Source: Calendula officinalis (lineage: Eukaryota; Streptophyta; Magnoliopsida; Asterales; Asteraceae). From it: a DNA stretch of 64,000 nucleotides. A program made the translations under genes and the position numbers. The stretch covers positions 24,738,835 to 24,802,834 of the forward strand of contig OY970825.1 in NCBI GenBank assembly GCA_963853835.1, read 5' to 3'. Positions 45,819-57,856 of this stretch are shown piece after piece. The notes below the pieces were generated by a model that was not told the DNA's origin, made no database searches, and worked only from the letters and a program-made list of their open reading frames with translations. Each line of letters opens with the position of its first letter. The first letter of the stretch is position 1.

Positions 45819-46684
45819 CATACAGTCAATATATATAATTTAAAATATGTAACTGTACCAGCAAAAGTCTTCCGGAACAAATCATGTTTATTTGATTTTT
45901 TTCAAACATATCGTCTTTAAAGGGAACCTTTTGATGGTCATGTATCTTTTTAGGGGGAAATGATTTTGGAGCATTTGCACGCCAATGCTTTTTTAGAGGG
46001 GTAATAATATTAAAGCATCCTATGGTACTAGTCAATATTTACTAATAATTACTACAATATTATATTACCGGACTTTGCTTTTAATATGCATGATCTAACT
46101 GTTACCGTAATCGTTTCTTATTGTTCGACTGGTCATTTGATAATGTTTACTTAGGAAGAAATCGAATACGTGACATCTAAAAAATTATCCAGGAGTTTTT
46201 AATACTAGGTTATCACAAGTATAATTTTATTATAATGATGATATATATAATCAAATAACTAAATTTGTAGTACTGTAGTTATGATCTTTATATGGCGGTG
46301 TTTAATTAATATTATAGGATTGACTGTGTTATTATGTTGTGTCAATGAACTACGTGAATAATTTAAAACCCAACAAATCGAGTATAGATTAAGACTGGTG
46401 TTTTATAACCGGTTTTACCTACAACCGGTTAAACATGGATCTGAGAAAGAGAGCAAATTAAAAGTATCCAGATTTTTGTTCATTAATGGCACGTTGCGGC
46501 TAAATGAATTTGTAAAACCCAGTTAAACATTAAACTATCATAATATCGCCGTATAATGTTCTATTTAATGTTTTAGATTGACTAATAAATAACAAATATT
46601 TCTCTCTTAAGCTCGTCCCATCAATTATATACTTCCTAACTTATATACATACACACACACTACGGTGCCCTTTGTGTTTTGGTG
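45819..46684. other. Intergenic downstream of MutS2
   Basis: AT-rich, no gene recognised. It would include the MutS2 3' UTR. A short CA run occurs near 46648. Confidence 0.4.
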
Positions 46685-49600
46685 TCAAAGGACAAGATCC
46701 GCTAATGTCAACTTGAGTTTAATATTGCCGATTTGGACCAAAATCTCTTGTTTAGAAGGATCCAGTTTCAAGACTGTACCTTTCTTGTTAAATTTAGAAA
46801 CATGGACCACATCACCCGCCTTGATCCTTTTTTCTGCAATTTGAACGAGTGGTCCTTGTACTGGTAACGGGTTTTGGTCAACCGTGTTGGTGTTGACTTC
46901 TGGTGTAGACCGCTGCTGATCTGGATTTAGGGATGCAGCAGCAGCAGCACGATGGTGTCTGAGTTTGTTGTGAAGTATTGACCGCGCAGCTCCTCCAGCA
47001 TCTGATATTTCTTTGACTTTTCTGTACCTTTGACTGCTGACATGCTCACTAATCTTACCCTCCTTTGTAACTAGATTTCTCTCCACTTCCCTAGCAACCC
47101 TGAAAACAATATTTTACTAGTTAGTTACTAAATCACACGAATAAAAAGTTAGTTATAACTCTCACTTAAGATGATGCCCTGCTTCATGAATATGCTCATG
47201 GAATTTCTGCTTCAACTTCTCCATATCTTCTATAACCTGCACCATGTTAATTAGAGGGTGTTCAGGTTCGCGGATTAGAAACGTTCAACCTGAAACCGAC
47301 CTGTTAATATCTCAACCTTAACCTATTTACCTTCAACCCGAACCTGACTCATAACCCGTTTAACTAAATGGGTTAAACAGGTCAAAATATTGTTATTATT
47401 CCACAAATTCATAACAAAATACCAAATTACAAAACAGCCCTTTTAGTTTTTATCTAACTATTAGTTACATTTAAACTATTAAATTATAAATGAAGTATAA
47501 ATATATATTTTTTAATAATTAAACGGGTTGGCGGGTCAGCCCATTTAAATTATCATTGACCCGAGCCTAACACGTTTATTAAACAAGCTAGTTGAGTCGA
47601 CCCGAGACTGACCCAAAACTTCTTTACCTCAACCCAAACATGTTTATTTTTCATGTCAGAAAATTGCCACCTCTAATGTTAATCGTTATAACTAAACCAG
47701 ATTAGGATTAGGATGTAGCAAATGACCTGGTTAATCTCTGCACTAGCTGTTCCATGGAGCTGACGAGCATGATGAATCACCACATTAGGAAGCCCAAGCC
47801 TTTCACCTATGTTTAATGCATTTGAACGCCCTGCATTTATTCATCAATCTTACTGTTAACCAACTATCACATGATCGCATGTTGGGTTGGGTACTAGTAG
47901 GGGTGAGCGCGGTCCAAAAACTTAACCGAAACCGAACAGATTACATGTTTTCGGTTTCGATTCAGGTTTTTTAGGCCAAATGCTCATCCTTATCCAGAGA
48001 CACAAAACCGAACTGAAACCGAAAACGACGAATTTTCAAAACTTAAACTGAACCGATAACATGTTATCGGTTTCGGTCGGTTTTCAGTTTGTTTTTTTCG
48101 GCCCAAATGCTCACCCCTAGGTACTAGTAGTAGCAAAACCTGGGATTCCCCAAAGAATCCTATAAGTGGGCTTCAAGTTGACTTCATCAAACTCCATGCA
48201 AGCATTCTCAAAGACATGGTTGGTGTACTTTAGGGTTTTTAGTTCACCGTGATGGGTGGTAGCCATTGTCAGTAAAGCTCCACCACCAAAGCATTCTAGC
48301 AATGACATCCCTAAAGCAGCTCCTTCTATAGGATTAGTACCAGCCCCAACCTAACACACATACATACATACACACATACATACATAAACCATAAATCCAT
48401 CCTCAACCAGTGATATATTGACATTACGGGTGCCCAAAGGGTTAACTCGGCCCGACACAAACCCGATTATATTAGTCGGGTCGGGTCTATTCGGGTCTTG
48501 TTTTAGTATCGGGTTTTTTAAACCCGGCCCGACCTACCCAATTCCTTATCTGGTCGGGTATCGGGTTAGGATTCCTTACCTTTGTCGGGTTTCGGGTTGA
48601 ACCGGTTAGACCCGATTGAAGTTTAAGTGTTTTTTCCCTTTAAAATTTAAGATATATTTACCATTATATCAAAGAATTAGCACATTAATAATTATAAATC
48701 ATTCAATAAAAATCAATAATCAATTATAAATGCTAAATTAAAATCCACAAAGTTCAATTTATTAGATATTTTTTTATCATTTAAACCTAAAATTCCTAAC
48801 TCAAGTGTAACCCGACCAACCCGAACACTTATCGGGCCGGATTTCGGGTTAGGATTTTTTTTACCTCAAACCCAACAGACCCGACCCGATAACCCGATGA
48901 ACACCCCTAATTGACATTAAATCATACCTCATCTAAGAGCACTAATGACTGACTTGTTGTATGTGACAGGATCTCCTGAGCAAGATATTGAAAATCAATC
49001 AACCACATCTTCTTTTCTTTCTCAAAAGCAAAAATGAAGTTAGGTTTAGGTTAGTTACACTAGTTTGTTTCAAATGGGCTGAGAAGGTAGACAAGGACTG
49101 TGACAATGACTGTTCATCACCAATATCAGCAAACACAGAATCAAACCATGGAATCTTGACAGCTTCAGAAGCCAACACATAAACACCAGATTTTGCCATC
49201 ATGGCAGCCAACCCTATCGTCTTTAAAACAATGGTCTTTCCCCCAGTGTTTGGCCCAGTGATCACCACAACTCTACTTTCCTCTGCAACATATATGTCCA
49301 CAGGAACAGGGGGTGATCCTTTTATCTTTGCAACCTGAAAATGTAACGCCAAAATACATTTTACTACCCTAAACTTGGATGACTACTACCATGAACTATT
49401 AAAGGTGCGACATGGTACCCTGAACTTGACAAAATGGTCGATTTAATACCCTCGCTCATTAATTTGAACGCGTTTTCTTACTTTCGTTGGAGCTTTTGAC
49501 ATATTATATTGAAATTATAAGCGAATCACATATGAAAAAAAGACTAAATTAAATCGACTATTTTGTCAAGTTCTAATAGTTCAGGGTACTGAGGACCTAA

Positions 49601-52600
49601 TCATTCAAGATCAAGGTACTAAAATGCATTTTGGCCAAAATGTAAAACATCTTAAGTTTTGAATTACAGTTTGAAATGAATGTATATATACTACCTACCT
49701 GTGCTTCTAAAGATGACAGACTCATCTGACTGCCAACCCCTCCTAACTGTTGTCTTCTCCTTCTAATTTCCTAACAATAAGAATGACAATAAAACCATGA
49801 ATTTCATATATCAAAGGAAAGGAAAAAAAGGGTTGTCAGTTACAGAAGTAGCATCAGTGAGATCCTTGATTGCAATTTGCAGATTTTGTCGATGTTGGTC
49901 AAGTAATAGAGGATGATAAGCTTTTGGCAGATACATTTTCCATTTCACTTGTGATGAATCCTCAAAACAAATTAGGTCAGGATAACTTCCCCCAAATGAA
50001 ATGCTATATGTAGCCCTAGCATTGATCTTGCACACCAATAAATGTTATTTACACAATTAAATCATAAATAAATACCAGTAACTCACCACGTCTAATTGGA
50101 TTATTGCATTGAAGAGATTTTCTATGTCATCAAGATCTGCTTGGATCTGTGCAGGAATAACAAGAAGATAAGAATAATATAATATGGCCATATAAGCCAA
50201 AATACAATATTAGTACCCCCGAACTTGGTTGACTATGTGTTCTACTACCCTGAACTATTAATTTATTAAATGCGCAACATGGTACCCTGAACTTAACAAA
50301 ATGGTCGATTTAGTACCCCGACTCTTTAAATTGATCGCATATTCTTACTTGACTTACTTTCGTTGGTGCTTTTGACGGACTAAAAAATATATGTTCATCT
50401 CAATATATTGATATTAGAAGCAAATCACGTAAGAAAACAAGACCATATTAGTGAGTCAAGGTACTAAATCGACCATTTTGTCAAGTTCATGGTAGTAGAA
50501 AACTTAGTCAGCCAAGTTCACGGTACTAAAATATATTTTGGTTTATAATATAATATCATTGATAAATTTACCTTATGTGTGATTTGTAAAAGCACATCAG
50601 CCTCAGCCTTGGCTACTGATGCCCTTGCTTGTTGCAACTCATCATTTAATGGAACAGCAGAAAGCGGCTCCACAAGGCTTCCTGTGCCTGAACCACTGCA
50701 ACACACACACACAGAGTATTACTATTACTATTTTTTTATTTTTTATTTATTTATTTTTTTTTTTTTTATAGCATGCGATTCACCTTGATAATAACAGACC
50801 ATCAAAGCTTCTTTTCACATCAGTTCCTGATTTTATACACAATCTTCCATCTGTGTTGCTTACTTCCTAGACCAGTTAAGATAAAACATGAGGGTAAAAC
50901 CGTAAAAGTAAAGCCATAAGAGAATGAAACATAGTTTACTAATAACTCACCACAGATGATGTTTCTTTCATCTCATTACTAATTAGACTCTCCATCAACT
51001 GGTATAACTGAATAAAAAACAACAATCTGCATAAGTCACAAATATTAAAAATTATATATTTTCATTATATTTGACAAGAAGATTTTTTTTTGTGCCTAAT
51101 TTCACGAAAATAAGAATTTCATTTTCTATGCTTTTGACTCTCAGAGACCAGCCGCTTTTGACACAAACACATTGAAACATCTTCTCTTTTCATACTAGAA
51201 ATCTCAATTTTGCAAAATAACCATAAATATTTAGACTAGAGTGACATGTATGATGAACTCCTACTGCAAGCAAATAATGTCAAATTCAATTGATCTAAAC
51301 AGATAATAATACCAGTAAAATTAAAATCAAGAAAATAGATGAAACCTTTCTTTCAAGCAACCGCACTTGCTCACGTGATCTTTTCAAGGCAGGACTCTGA
51401 AATATAGATATTTGGGAGAGGATAAATTGTTAGCAAATGAATATACTTGTTGGCATAATACATGGCACAAATATCATAATTCATAAACAATAAAAATGTT
51501 TTTTACACAGTTTTAAGGGGCCAGAAGTGGGAGAAAAAGAAATTTACTTGTAAATATATTAAATATATATTGTAGATATACATATCTATTTTCTGTATGG
51601 TGTGTTAGTGGCATACCGCAGAATCTTTTACACAGCCATCTTCATCTACAAGTTTTTGTATGAACTTAACGAATGGGCGACTAACTGATATGTTCATGAT
51701 CTGTCAGTAGTATGTAGTATATAAAGAGTAAGATAAAAAAAAATAAAAAAAGATAAATGTGTGTGTGTGTTGTGTGGGGGTGGGGGGGGGGGGGGGTCAT
51801 TATTGATACCATATCTGCAACTGGCGTGAAACGCATAAGCCAATCAGAGTCTTCCTTAATTGCAGCTTTGAGATTGGTTTGCATGGAGTCAGCCAACTGC
51901 AGCATGGCTACAAGGGCCATTGCTTCTGATCCACTCACAGGAAAGCCCCTGTAACCATGTTGTAGTGCAGACTTCACCTACAACAACAATACAAATAGGC
52001 CAAATACATTTTAGTACTCTGAACTTAGATGATTAGGTTTTCTACTATCCTGAACTATTAAAGGTGCAACATACTACCTGATCTTGAAAAAATGGTCGAT
52101 TTAGTACTCTGACTCGGTAATTTGGTCTTATTTTCTCACGTGATTTGCTTCTAATATCAATATATTGAGATGAACATATATTTATTAGTCCATCAAAGCT
52201 CTAACGTAAGTAAGTCAGGTAAGAAAATGCGATCAAATTAATGAGTCAAGATACTAAATCGACCATTTTGTCAAGTTCAGGGTACCATGTTGTACCTTTA
52301 ATAGTTAAGGTAGTAAAGCACCTAGTTAACCAAGTTTAGGATACTAAAATGAATTTTAGTCATACAAATATAGTTGATAATCGAATTGAAATGGTATGTT
52401 AGGTTGAGGAGCAACCAGTGTGATATCGATGGAAGTGAAATCCATGAGACAGACGCCATGTTTGTGCATTTCAACGGCGGCAGTGGTCTCTGTGAGCAGT
52501 CTCAAACTCTGTTCGTATGACTGATCCAAACGCCACAACTCTGCCTGCCAATTGCAAAACACCTTCATCACACACTCACTAGGTTTATGTTTAGGTTGAG

Positions 52601-52857
52601 GTTAAGGTTACCTTGGTGGTCTGTCGTCCTAAAGAGGTACCGGCAAACGAAGAAACGGAGTCGCAGAGTTTATCCCACTCGAGCATCCTCAGGGAGTATT
52701 CAATGGCGGCTGATTTAGGGTTAACTTGCGAATTTGGGGGCTTCAGGAATGCTGTAGCCTTGAACTTGATTCGTATGGAATTAGAGCATTTGGTACTCCG
52801 TAAGATTATCGACGTTGGCAGACTCGAAGGAATCGAGATTATCATTCTTGTGTTCAA
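46685..52857 (-). CDS. MUTS2: MutS2-type ATPase, probably plastid, lacking Smr
   Basis: Seventeen exons: 52857-52612, 52544-52416, 51977-51810, 51700-51617, 51396-51346, 51007-50951, 50866-50784, 50695-50572, 50146-50087, 50026-49844, 49770-49699, 49334-49059, 48975-48928, 48350-48140, 47830-47727, 47236-47166, 47099-46685. They give 793 aa, all in phase. The N-terminus is Ser/Arg/Lys-rich without acids (plastid transit-like), followed by SLRMLEWDKLCDSVSSFAGT, the usual MutS2 start. Walker A GPNTGGKT is at 446-453 and Walker B VLLDE ends near 527, followed by VGAGTNPIEGAALG and TMATTHHGELK. The C-terminus ends with the KOW-like GDVVHVSKFNKKG...LTLADLVL and lacks the Smr nuclease domain of bacterial MutS2. 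MutS2 proteins act in recombination control or on stalled ribosomes, not classical mismatch repair. Six introns each hold a MITE. Confidence 0.93.
47252..47675. mobile_element. hAT-type MITE in MutS2 intron 15
   Basis: TAGAGGGTGTTCAGG...TTGCCACCTCTA with a perfect 8-bp duplication ATGTTAAT (47244-47251 and 47676-47683). 424 bp. Intron 15 is 490 nt and would be 58 nt without element and duplication. Confidence 0.9.
47898..48119. mobile_element. hAT-type MITE in MutS2 intron 14
   Basis: TAGGGGTGAGCGCGG...GCTCACCCCTA with a perfect 8-bp duplication GGTACTAG (47890-47897 and 48120-48127). 222 bp, close relative of 6689-6940. It starts 20 nt after the splice donor. Confidence 0.95.
48425..48909. 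mobile_element. hAT-type MITE in MutS2 intron 13
   Basis: TACGGGTGCCC...GAACACCCCTA with a perfect 8-bp duplication ATTGACAT (48417-48424 and 48910-48917). 485 bp, full of ACCCGAC/GTCGGGT words. It begins 18 nt after the donor of exon 13. Confidence 0.92.
49347..49636. mobile_element. Mutator-like MITE in MutS2 intron 11
   Basis: CGCCAAAATACATTTTACTA...TACTAAAATGCATTTTGGCC with a perfect 9-bp duplication AAAATGTAA (49338-49346 and 49637-49645). The duplication copy lies 3 bases from the splice acceptor of exon 12, so the acceptor tract is rebuilt from duplicated DNA. Confidence 0.9.
50195..50542. mobile_element. Mutator-like MITE in MutS2 intron 8, diverged
   Basis: AGCCAAAATACAATATTAGTACC at one end and, inverted, AACCAAAATATATTTTAGTACC at the other. 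The family interior is present (TGCGCAACATGGTACCCTGAA, ACAAAATGGTCGATTTAGTA). The duplication is not clear, so the ends are good to a few bases. Confidence 0.75.
51775..51796. repeat. G/C homopolymer next to the MutS2 exon 3 donor
   Basis: A run of five G, a T, then fifteen G, preceded by a GT repeat. On the coding strand this is a long C run starting about 13 nt after the 5' splice site. Confidence 0.9.
51998..52361. mobile_element. Mutator-like MITE in MutS2 intron 2
   Basis: GGCCAAATACATTTTAGTA...ATACTAAAATGAATTTTAGTC with a perfect 9-bp duplication ATACAAATA (51989-51997 and 52362-52370). 364 bp. Intron 2 is 438 nt and would be 65 nt without it. Confidence 0.9.
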
Positions 52858-53196
52858 AAATCGTATCCAGTTTTAGCCACAGGAAGGAAGGAAGGTTTAC
52901 TAATCTGCTCCTTGGCAAAATCAGTAAATTACCTTAGCAAATCAGTTCCAGCCACATGAAGGAACGAGAGAGATAGAGACGAGAGGTCGCCGGAGCTGCT
53001 TCTGTTCGCCGTCGAAGACGCAGAGGAAGTAAATGGAAAAGTGAAGGGGAATGATGGTTCCTTTGCTTCTGGTTCAACTCAGAGAGAGACGAAGTTGTGC
53101 TTCCTGATTTGTTTTGCTTCAGAAGATAGATATGTGGGGCGTGATTTTGCCGCATGACATGTCATCTAACCATTACATTACACCATTATCTAAATA
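52858..53196. other. Upstream region of MutS2
   Basis: Probable 5' UTR and promoter of MutS2, with GAGAGAGA-type tracts near 52965-53095. No other gene seen. Confidence 0.4.
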
Positions 53197-53498
53197 CTTC
53201 CTCCCATTTAAAATAAGTGATATACTTTCTTTATTTGGGTGTATGATATATTTTGAAAATTTATTTTTTTTGGTAAAAAACAGTGGGACTCACCTACTAA
53301 ATATCTACTTTAATAAGTGAAATGACATTTTTACTCTTACTTTTACTTTTAAATATTATTAAACTCACTTTATTCAAAATTTGTGGGACTCATTCCTCAC
53401 TAATTATTCAATTAATTTAATTTAATTATCATTATTATATTTTGCCTCAAAACTTATAAAACCAACAATGTATCATTTATTTTAAATGGGAAGAAGTG
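53197..53498. mobile_element. Stowaway-like MITE
   Basis: CTTCCTCCCATTTAAAATAAGTG at the left and its near inverse CATTTATTTTAAATGGGAAGAAG at the right, with TA on both sides (53195-53196 and 53499-53500). Confidence 0.75.
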
Positions 53499-53620
53499 TA
53501 ACATTTATCAATGAGAAATCCTATTCATCTACAGTTGATGAATAGGACTTTTTTTTTTTTTCGTTTTTAGCTGTATAGAGAGGGAGAGAGTAGGAGTACG
53601 TGTGTCAATGTGTGTTGGTT

Positions 53621-53728
53621 TTTCTTTACAAAGATCTTTTTTTTCTTCAGACATATCTTATTTGTTCTTCACGCAATTACACTTTTTTCTTTACAAAGAT
53701 CTTTTTTTTTCTTCAGACATATCTTATT
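53621..53728. repeat. 65-bp direct repeat
   Basis: TTTCTTTACAAAGATCTTTT followed by CTTCAGACATATCTTATT occurs twice, the CTTTACA words at 53624 and 53689. The longest open frame here (53602-53952) is Phe/Ser-rich from these tracts and is not judged a gene. Confidence 0.8.
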
Positions 53729-54518
53729 CCTCCCTTCCTATCATCTTCTTCTTCCATCATAGATCCAGTTATTTTTTAGATTTATTTGTTCCATGTTCTT
53801 CAAAAGCAAGAGATGGACGGGATTCTGAGATTTCCATTAATGGGTGGTCTTGGATGTTGTGGTCGCTTTTGTGGCGGGGATTGTATGATTTTTGTGCTCT
53901 CCGTCCACCAAAATTTCGACGCCATGGTCCAGAAGATGGTTTAGGGTTTTAATTTTGCATCACTCATTGTCAGGATCGATTAACTATAGAGAAGTTAATA
54001 AACACCTTAGATCTAATTGACTATAGAAGTTGCAGCGGATCAACACTATATCAATGTAATTAAGAACAATGAACTGTAAATAATAAACGAAAATATTAAG
54101 AACACAGTTTCACAAAAAGCTTCAATGTATATTATCGAGTTAACAATACACACGTACGTTTACAATTCGTAAGGAACTATTTATAATAGTCCTTGAAGCT
54201 TGTCACACCCCGCCAAAAGTGGTTTGCGGAAGAACGGGCGTGCGACTTCACGAGTACACATAGCATATGATTATCGTAAACAATAAATGTTCGATAAAAA
54301 GAGATGTCACCAAAATTTAATGTAAACAAAGTACTTTGAATCCAAAACATAGTTTAATAAAAATGAAATAGAGAGGTGACATCTTATTAGAATGAATGTT
54401 TGACTCCCAATGCATGCGACACTATGCCTAAGCTTTGTTACCTGAAAAACATAAGTAAAAGCATCAACAAAATTGTTGAGTGGATTCACAGGTTTTAATA
54501 AGTTCATATAGTTTCAAA

Positions 54519-54803
54519 GTTTTCGTATGCCATCCATGGCAAAAATAGTGTGATAGTATAAAACGTTAATAATAGTCCGCTCAAAAGCAGTAGTAGAAAC
54601 AATAGTTTTCGTATGCCATCGTTGGCAAAAATAGCGTGATAATAATAACGTTATAAATTACCTGCTCCAAGAGCAGTAGTACGATATAAATCGCGTTAGT
54701 ATAAACAATAGTTTTCGTATGTCATAATCGACAAAAATATAGTGTGATGATATAAATAGTTAAAGATTGGCCTGCTCCGAGAGCAGTAGTAGAAACATAA
54801 TAG
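54519..54803. repeat. Three imperfect tandem units, 86-106 bp
   Basis: GTTTTCGTATG.CAT..., CAAAAATA..GTGTGAT, CTGCTCC.AGAGCAGTAGTA blocks start at 54519, 54605 and 54711. CTGCTCCAAGAGCAG is self-complementary. Confidence 0.75.
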
Positions 54804-55134
54804 ACGGTGATCCCCCAACAGGGTTGCAAAGCCTTTGAGTTAAAATGCTGACCCTAAGTCCATAATCAAAACAACAACCTTAAACGTGCTAGATATGCAC
54901 TCCTCGTGGTCGGTAAACACCGATAAATGATCAATAACGTGGGAGGGTAGGTCTCCGCCAATAGTACTATTTGCATATCCAGGGCCTAGTCGCAACTAGC
55001 TAATGATTATGTATGTAACATATACGCACTTCCATGTACATCTAAACTTAGTCCAAGCATAAGGATTCGTTGTCTAGTTTCCAAAAATAGTTTTCATCAC
55101 GATATAGTAAACGTTTATAAACATTTATAAGATA

Positions 55135-55440
55135 GTTGATATGTTTTTCACCTAAAAGTGAAATAGTTAAAACGTATAGTAGTAAAAGAGAGGTTGTGAA
55201 TTGAAAGTCACAAATAGATTTATAAAAGTAGTTGTTATGTTCTTCACCCCAAAGTTGTAAAACACTAAATAAAATGCAGTAAAAAGTGGGGTTGTGAACT
55301 CACTGTCACAATAAGGTTTATTAAATACGCATTGATAAATAGTTTGAATGTTTATAAAACATTTGTTATGTTTTTCACCCCAAGTTTGTAAAACAGTATA
55401 AAAATAGTAAAAAGGGGTTGTGAACTCACCTGATGCAATG
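55135..55440. repeat. Three imperfect tandem units with GTTTTTCACC core
   Basis: TATGTT.TTCACC...AAAGTTGTAAAAC...GGGTTGTGAACTCAC blocks start near 55139, 55236 and 55367 (spacings of about 97 and 131 bp). Confidence 0.65.
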
Positions 55441-57024
55441 CTAGCCAAAATCACAAACAATAACGTGTAGTATCCAACCACAATGATCCTAGCGTCCTAA
55501 ACGCATAAGAAATAAATGCATAAGTGACGGTCTAAATGACACGCCTACATTAAATGATGCACAATGATTTCCAAAGAAAATTAGAGCGAAATGTTGGTGA
55601 CAATTTGTGAAACGATTTTGTATTTTAGATACGTTTCATTGCATATATACTTTCTTAGCGAATGTGGTATATCTTGTTTTAAACAAACGATTTCCGATGC
55701 GTTAGGTGATCATGTGAATATTAGTTATATATGAATATATATACAAATTAATTATTAAGAATTACATATCTTACAAAAATATTATTCAAACAGTATATGT
55801 CTGATTTATAATTAAGAAACACCACTGAACAATTTTATTAGTAAGTAATTACTTAATAAAAATAATTACCAATAAATTATTAAATGATTGATAATTAATT
55901 AAGGAAAAAAATAATGTACGTATAACTCTTACTGATTTTTGTTTAACGATTCATACTAATTGGGCTACAATTTGGAGCCTATTGGATTTCAGATTTCGCT
56001 GGGCCAAGAAATGATTTAGTTTATTTTTTTTTTATTTTCTTATTTTCTTTGGGCTTGTCTCGCTGGATCAACAACAAGAAAAAAAATGAACAGCCATTGG
56101 CTTACGACGAGCAAAAAAACGCAATTTAACTCCGGCAGCCTAAGAGCTGCCGGCGATTTTAACCAGAAAACAAAATTTTAACACATAAACACAAGGCTGT
56201 AATTAGTTTCGAGTCACTGTTTCAGGAAATAAAATGACGGCGGTGTAGCGTCCGTAAACAGCCACGAGAACACACACACCTTAATGTGTGTATATCGCCG
56301 GAGTCAGAAAACACAACAAACATGAAACAACGATTGACATATTACGAATGATAGAATTACGGACAACGTGAAAAACGAAATAGTTCAAGATGTTATACCT
56401 TCGGAGAGATAGAGAACCGAGAGACGATTGTCGGGTTTTATACTTCTTGAGTTGTCGTCGGAGGAACAGGAGATCGCCGGAAAAACGTTCCTTGTGTTAT
56501 CGAGATAGCGGAGAAATCTGGGCAGAAACATATACCACATAAGAAACGATATGTCGATACACAACCGTGAATGATTAAAAGGGTTTGATTACCTTAGCCG
56601 GAATATCAAGTGTGGCCGGAATCTTGCTAAGTTTCTAGCTTGAATTTCCTGGTACGGTTTCACAGAGAGGAGGAGACGAGCGATAGCTAGAGATAAAGAT
56701 GTTGCAATGGTTCGGTAGTTCGAGAGAAATATGGTAGTTTAGAATAGTTTTGTGGGAAGATGATGTTTCATATATAGTAGAATGGTGAAGAATATGGTGC
56801 AAAGTGATTAAATATGGAGATGATGATAATAAGGACGTGTGTATCTTTTGAAATCCCGAGATCTCCAAATATTCACAACAAATTCGGATTATTAGCTGTT
56901 AGTTGCACGTGGAAGGTAAGACTTGATCAAGTAATTGGGATTAAACTTTCAAATTTATCTAACTATCATACTCTAGATAATATCTAGTGTGTGTATTACA
57001 TATTTATTAACTTTCATTAATTAC

Positions 57025-57096
<72 letters not shown>
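57025..57096. repeat. (AT)n microsatellite
   Basis: About 35 uninterrupted TA units. 57097-57554 beyond it is AT-rich without a gene. Confidence 0.97.
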
Positions 57097-57099
<3 letters not shown>

Positions 57100-57554
57100 T
57101 AAACATATATATTAGGTTCATTAATTATATATGTGTATGGTGTTTATGTATAACTTTTCGTACACGTTTAATTAGTTGAGCTAGTATATCATTATAAATG
57201 ATAAAATTATTTGTGTTCGGTTTAAGTTTAAGTTGAGTCACCAACTCGCTAAATTACAGTTTAGGTGTACCGACCTGTAGACAACTAAAAAAAATGATGT
57301 GCACTAATGACACAATGCATGCTTTTGCTAGACTTAAATGCAACAATGAATGTCATTCTAAATGAGATGATTGTACCAAGACAAAACGAGTTATAAAAGT
57401 TGTCGGGTCAAATACCCAATTGCGAGGATTGTCACAAAGCTAAACTATTTACCCTAGTTATTCTAGGACTTGATTTACATTCTAATTCTATAGGTATACA
57501 TTGATTTACATGCTATAACTATCTCTACGAAGATCTCGGACTTGATATGTTCCA

Positions 57555-57808
57555 TAAACGCGTATCAGTAGTAAAACCAATCATCAGTAGTAAATATGCA
57601 ACGTCAGTAGTAAGTCTGATGATCAGTAGTAAGTCCAAAACCATCGTCAGTAGTATCTTCAATAAGCCTTGATCAGTAGTAACTTTAGTTATAGTCTTCA
57701 CCAGCATCAACTTCATCAGTAGTAAACATGTTTTGCCCCATCAGTACTAAGTATGCTCAGTACTAACTGCAGCATCAGTATTAAGTTGATCTGTGTTTTG
57801 CTCCAACA
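57555..57808 (-). repeat. Start of the copia 3' LTR, CAGTAGTA-rich
   Basis: On the minus strand the LTR begins TGTTGGAGC at 57808, directly after the polypurine tract. Within the next 250 bp, seven exact CAGTAGTA (plus strand) and three one-base variants occur, each after a short AT-rich spacer. The far end of the LTR (closing CA and duplication) was not resolved and lies below 57555. Confidence 0.7.
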
Positions 57809-57818
57809 ATCTCCCCCT
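57809..57818 (-). other. Polypurine tract of the copia element
   Basis: The minus strand reads AGGGGGAGAT immediately before TGTTGGAGC, the standard Ty1/copia plus-strand primer layout and LTR start. Confidence 0.8.
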
Positions 57819-57856
57819 AAACTTATTGATTTTCTTTCAATCAATCAAGTTTTTAT

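Larger units (their letters stand above)
54197..56880. other. Probable LTR-retrotransposon-derived region, ends unresolved
   Basis: Starts with TGTCACACCCCGCC, a typical Gypsy LTR opening, then long non-coding DNA with two sets of tandem repeats (54519-54803 and 55135-55440) and a later GC-richer part (56100-56660) with CTCCGGCAGCC and GAGCTGCCGGCG. No gag or pol coding is seen. I could not find the closing CA with a matching duplication, so solo-LTR status is inference. Confidence 0.4.

Noticed and set aside
53602..53952. Open frame of 116 codons, plus strand
   Set aside because: Its first half is built from a duplicated CT-rich tract, and it has no intron partners or recognisable domain.
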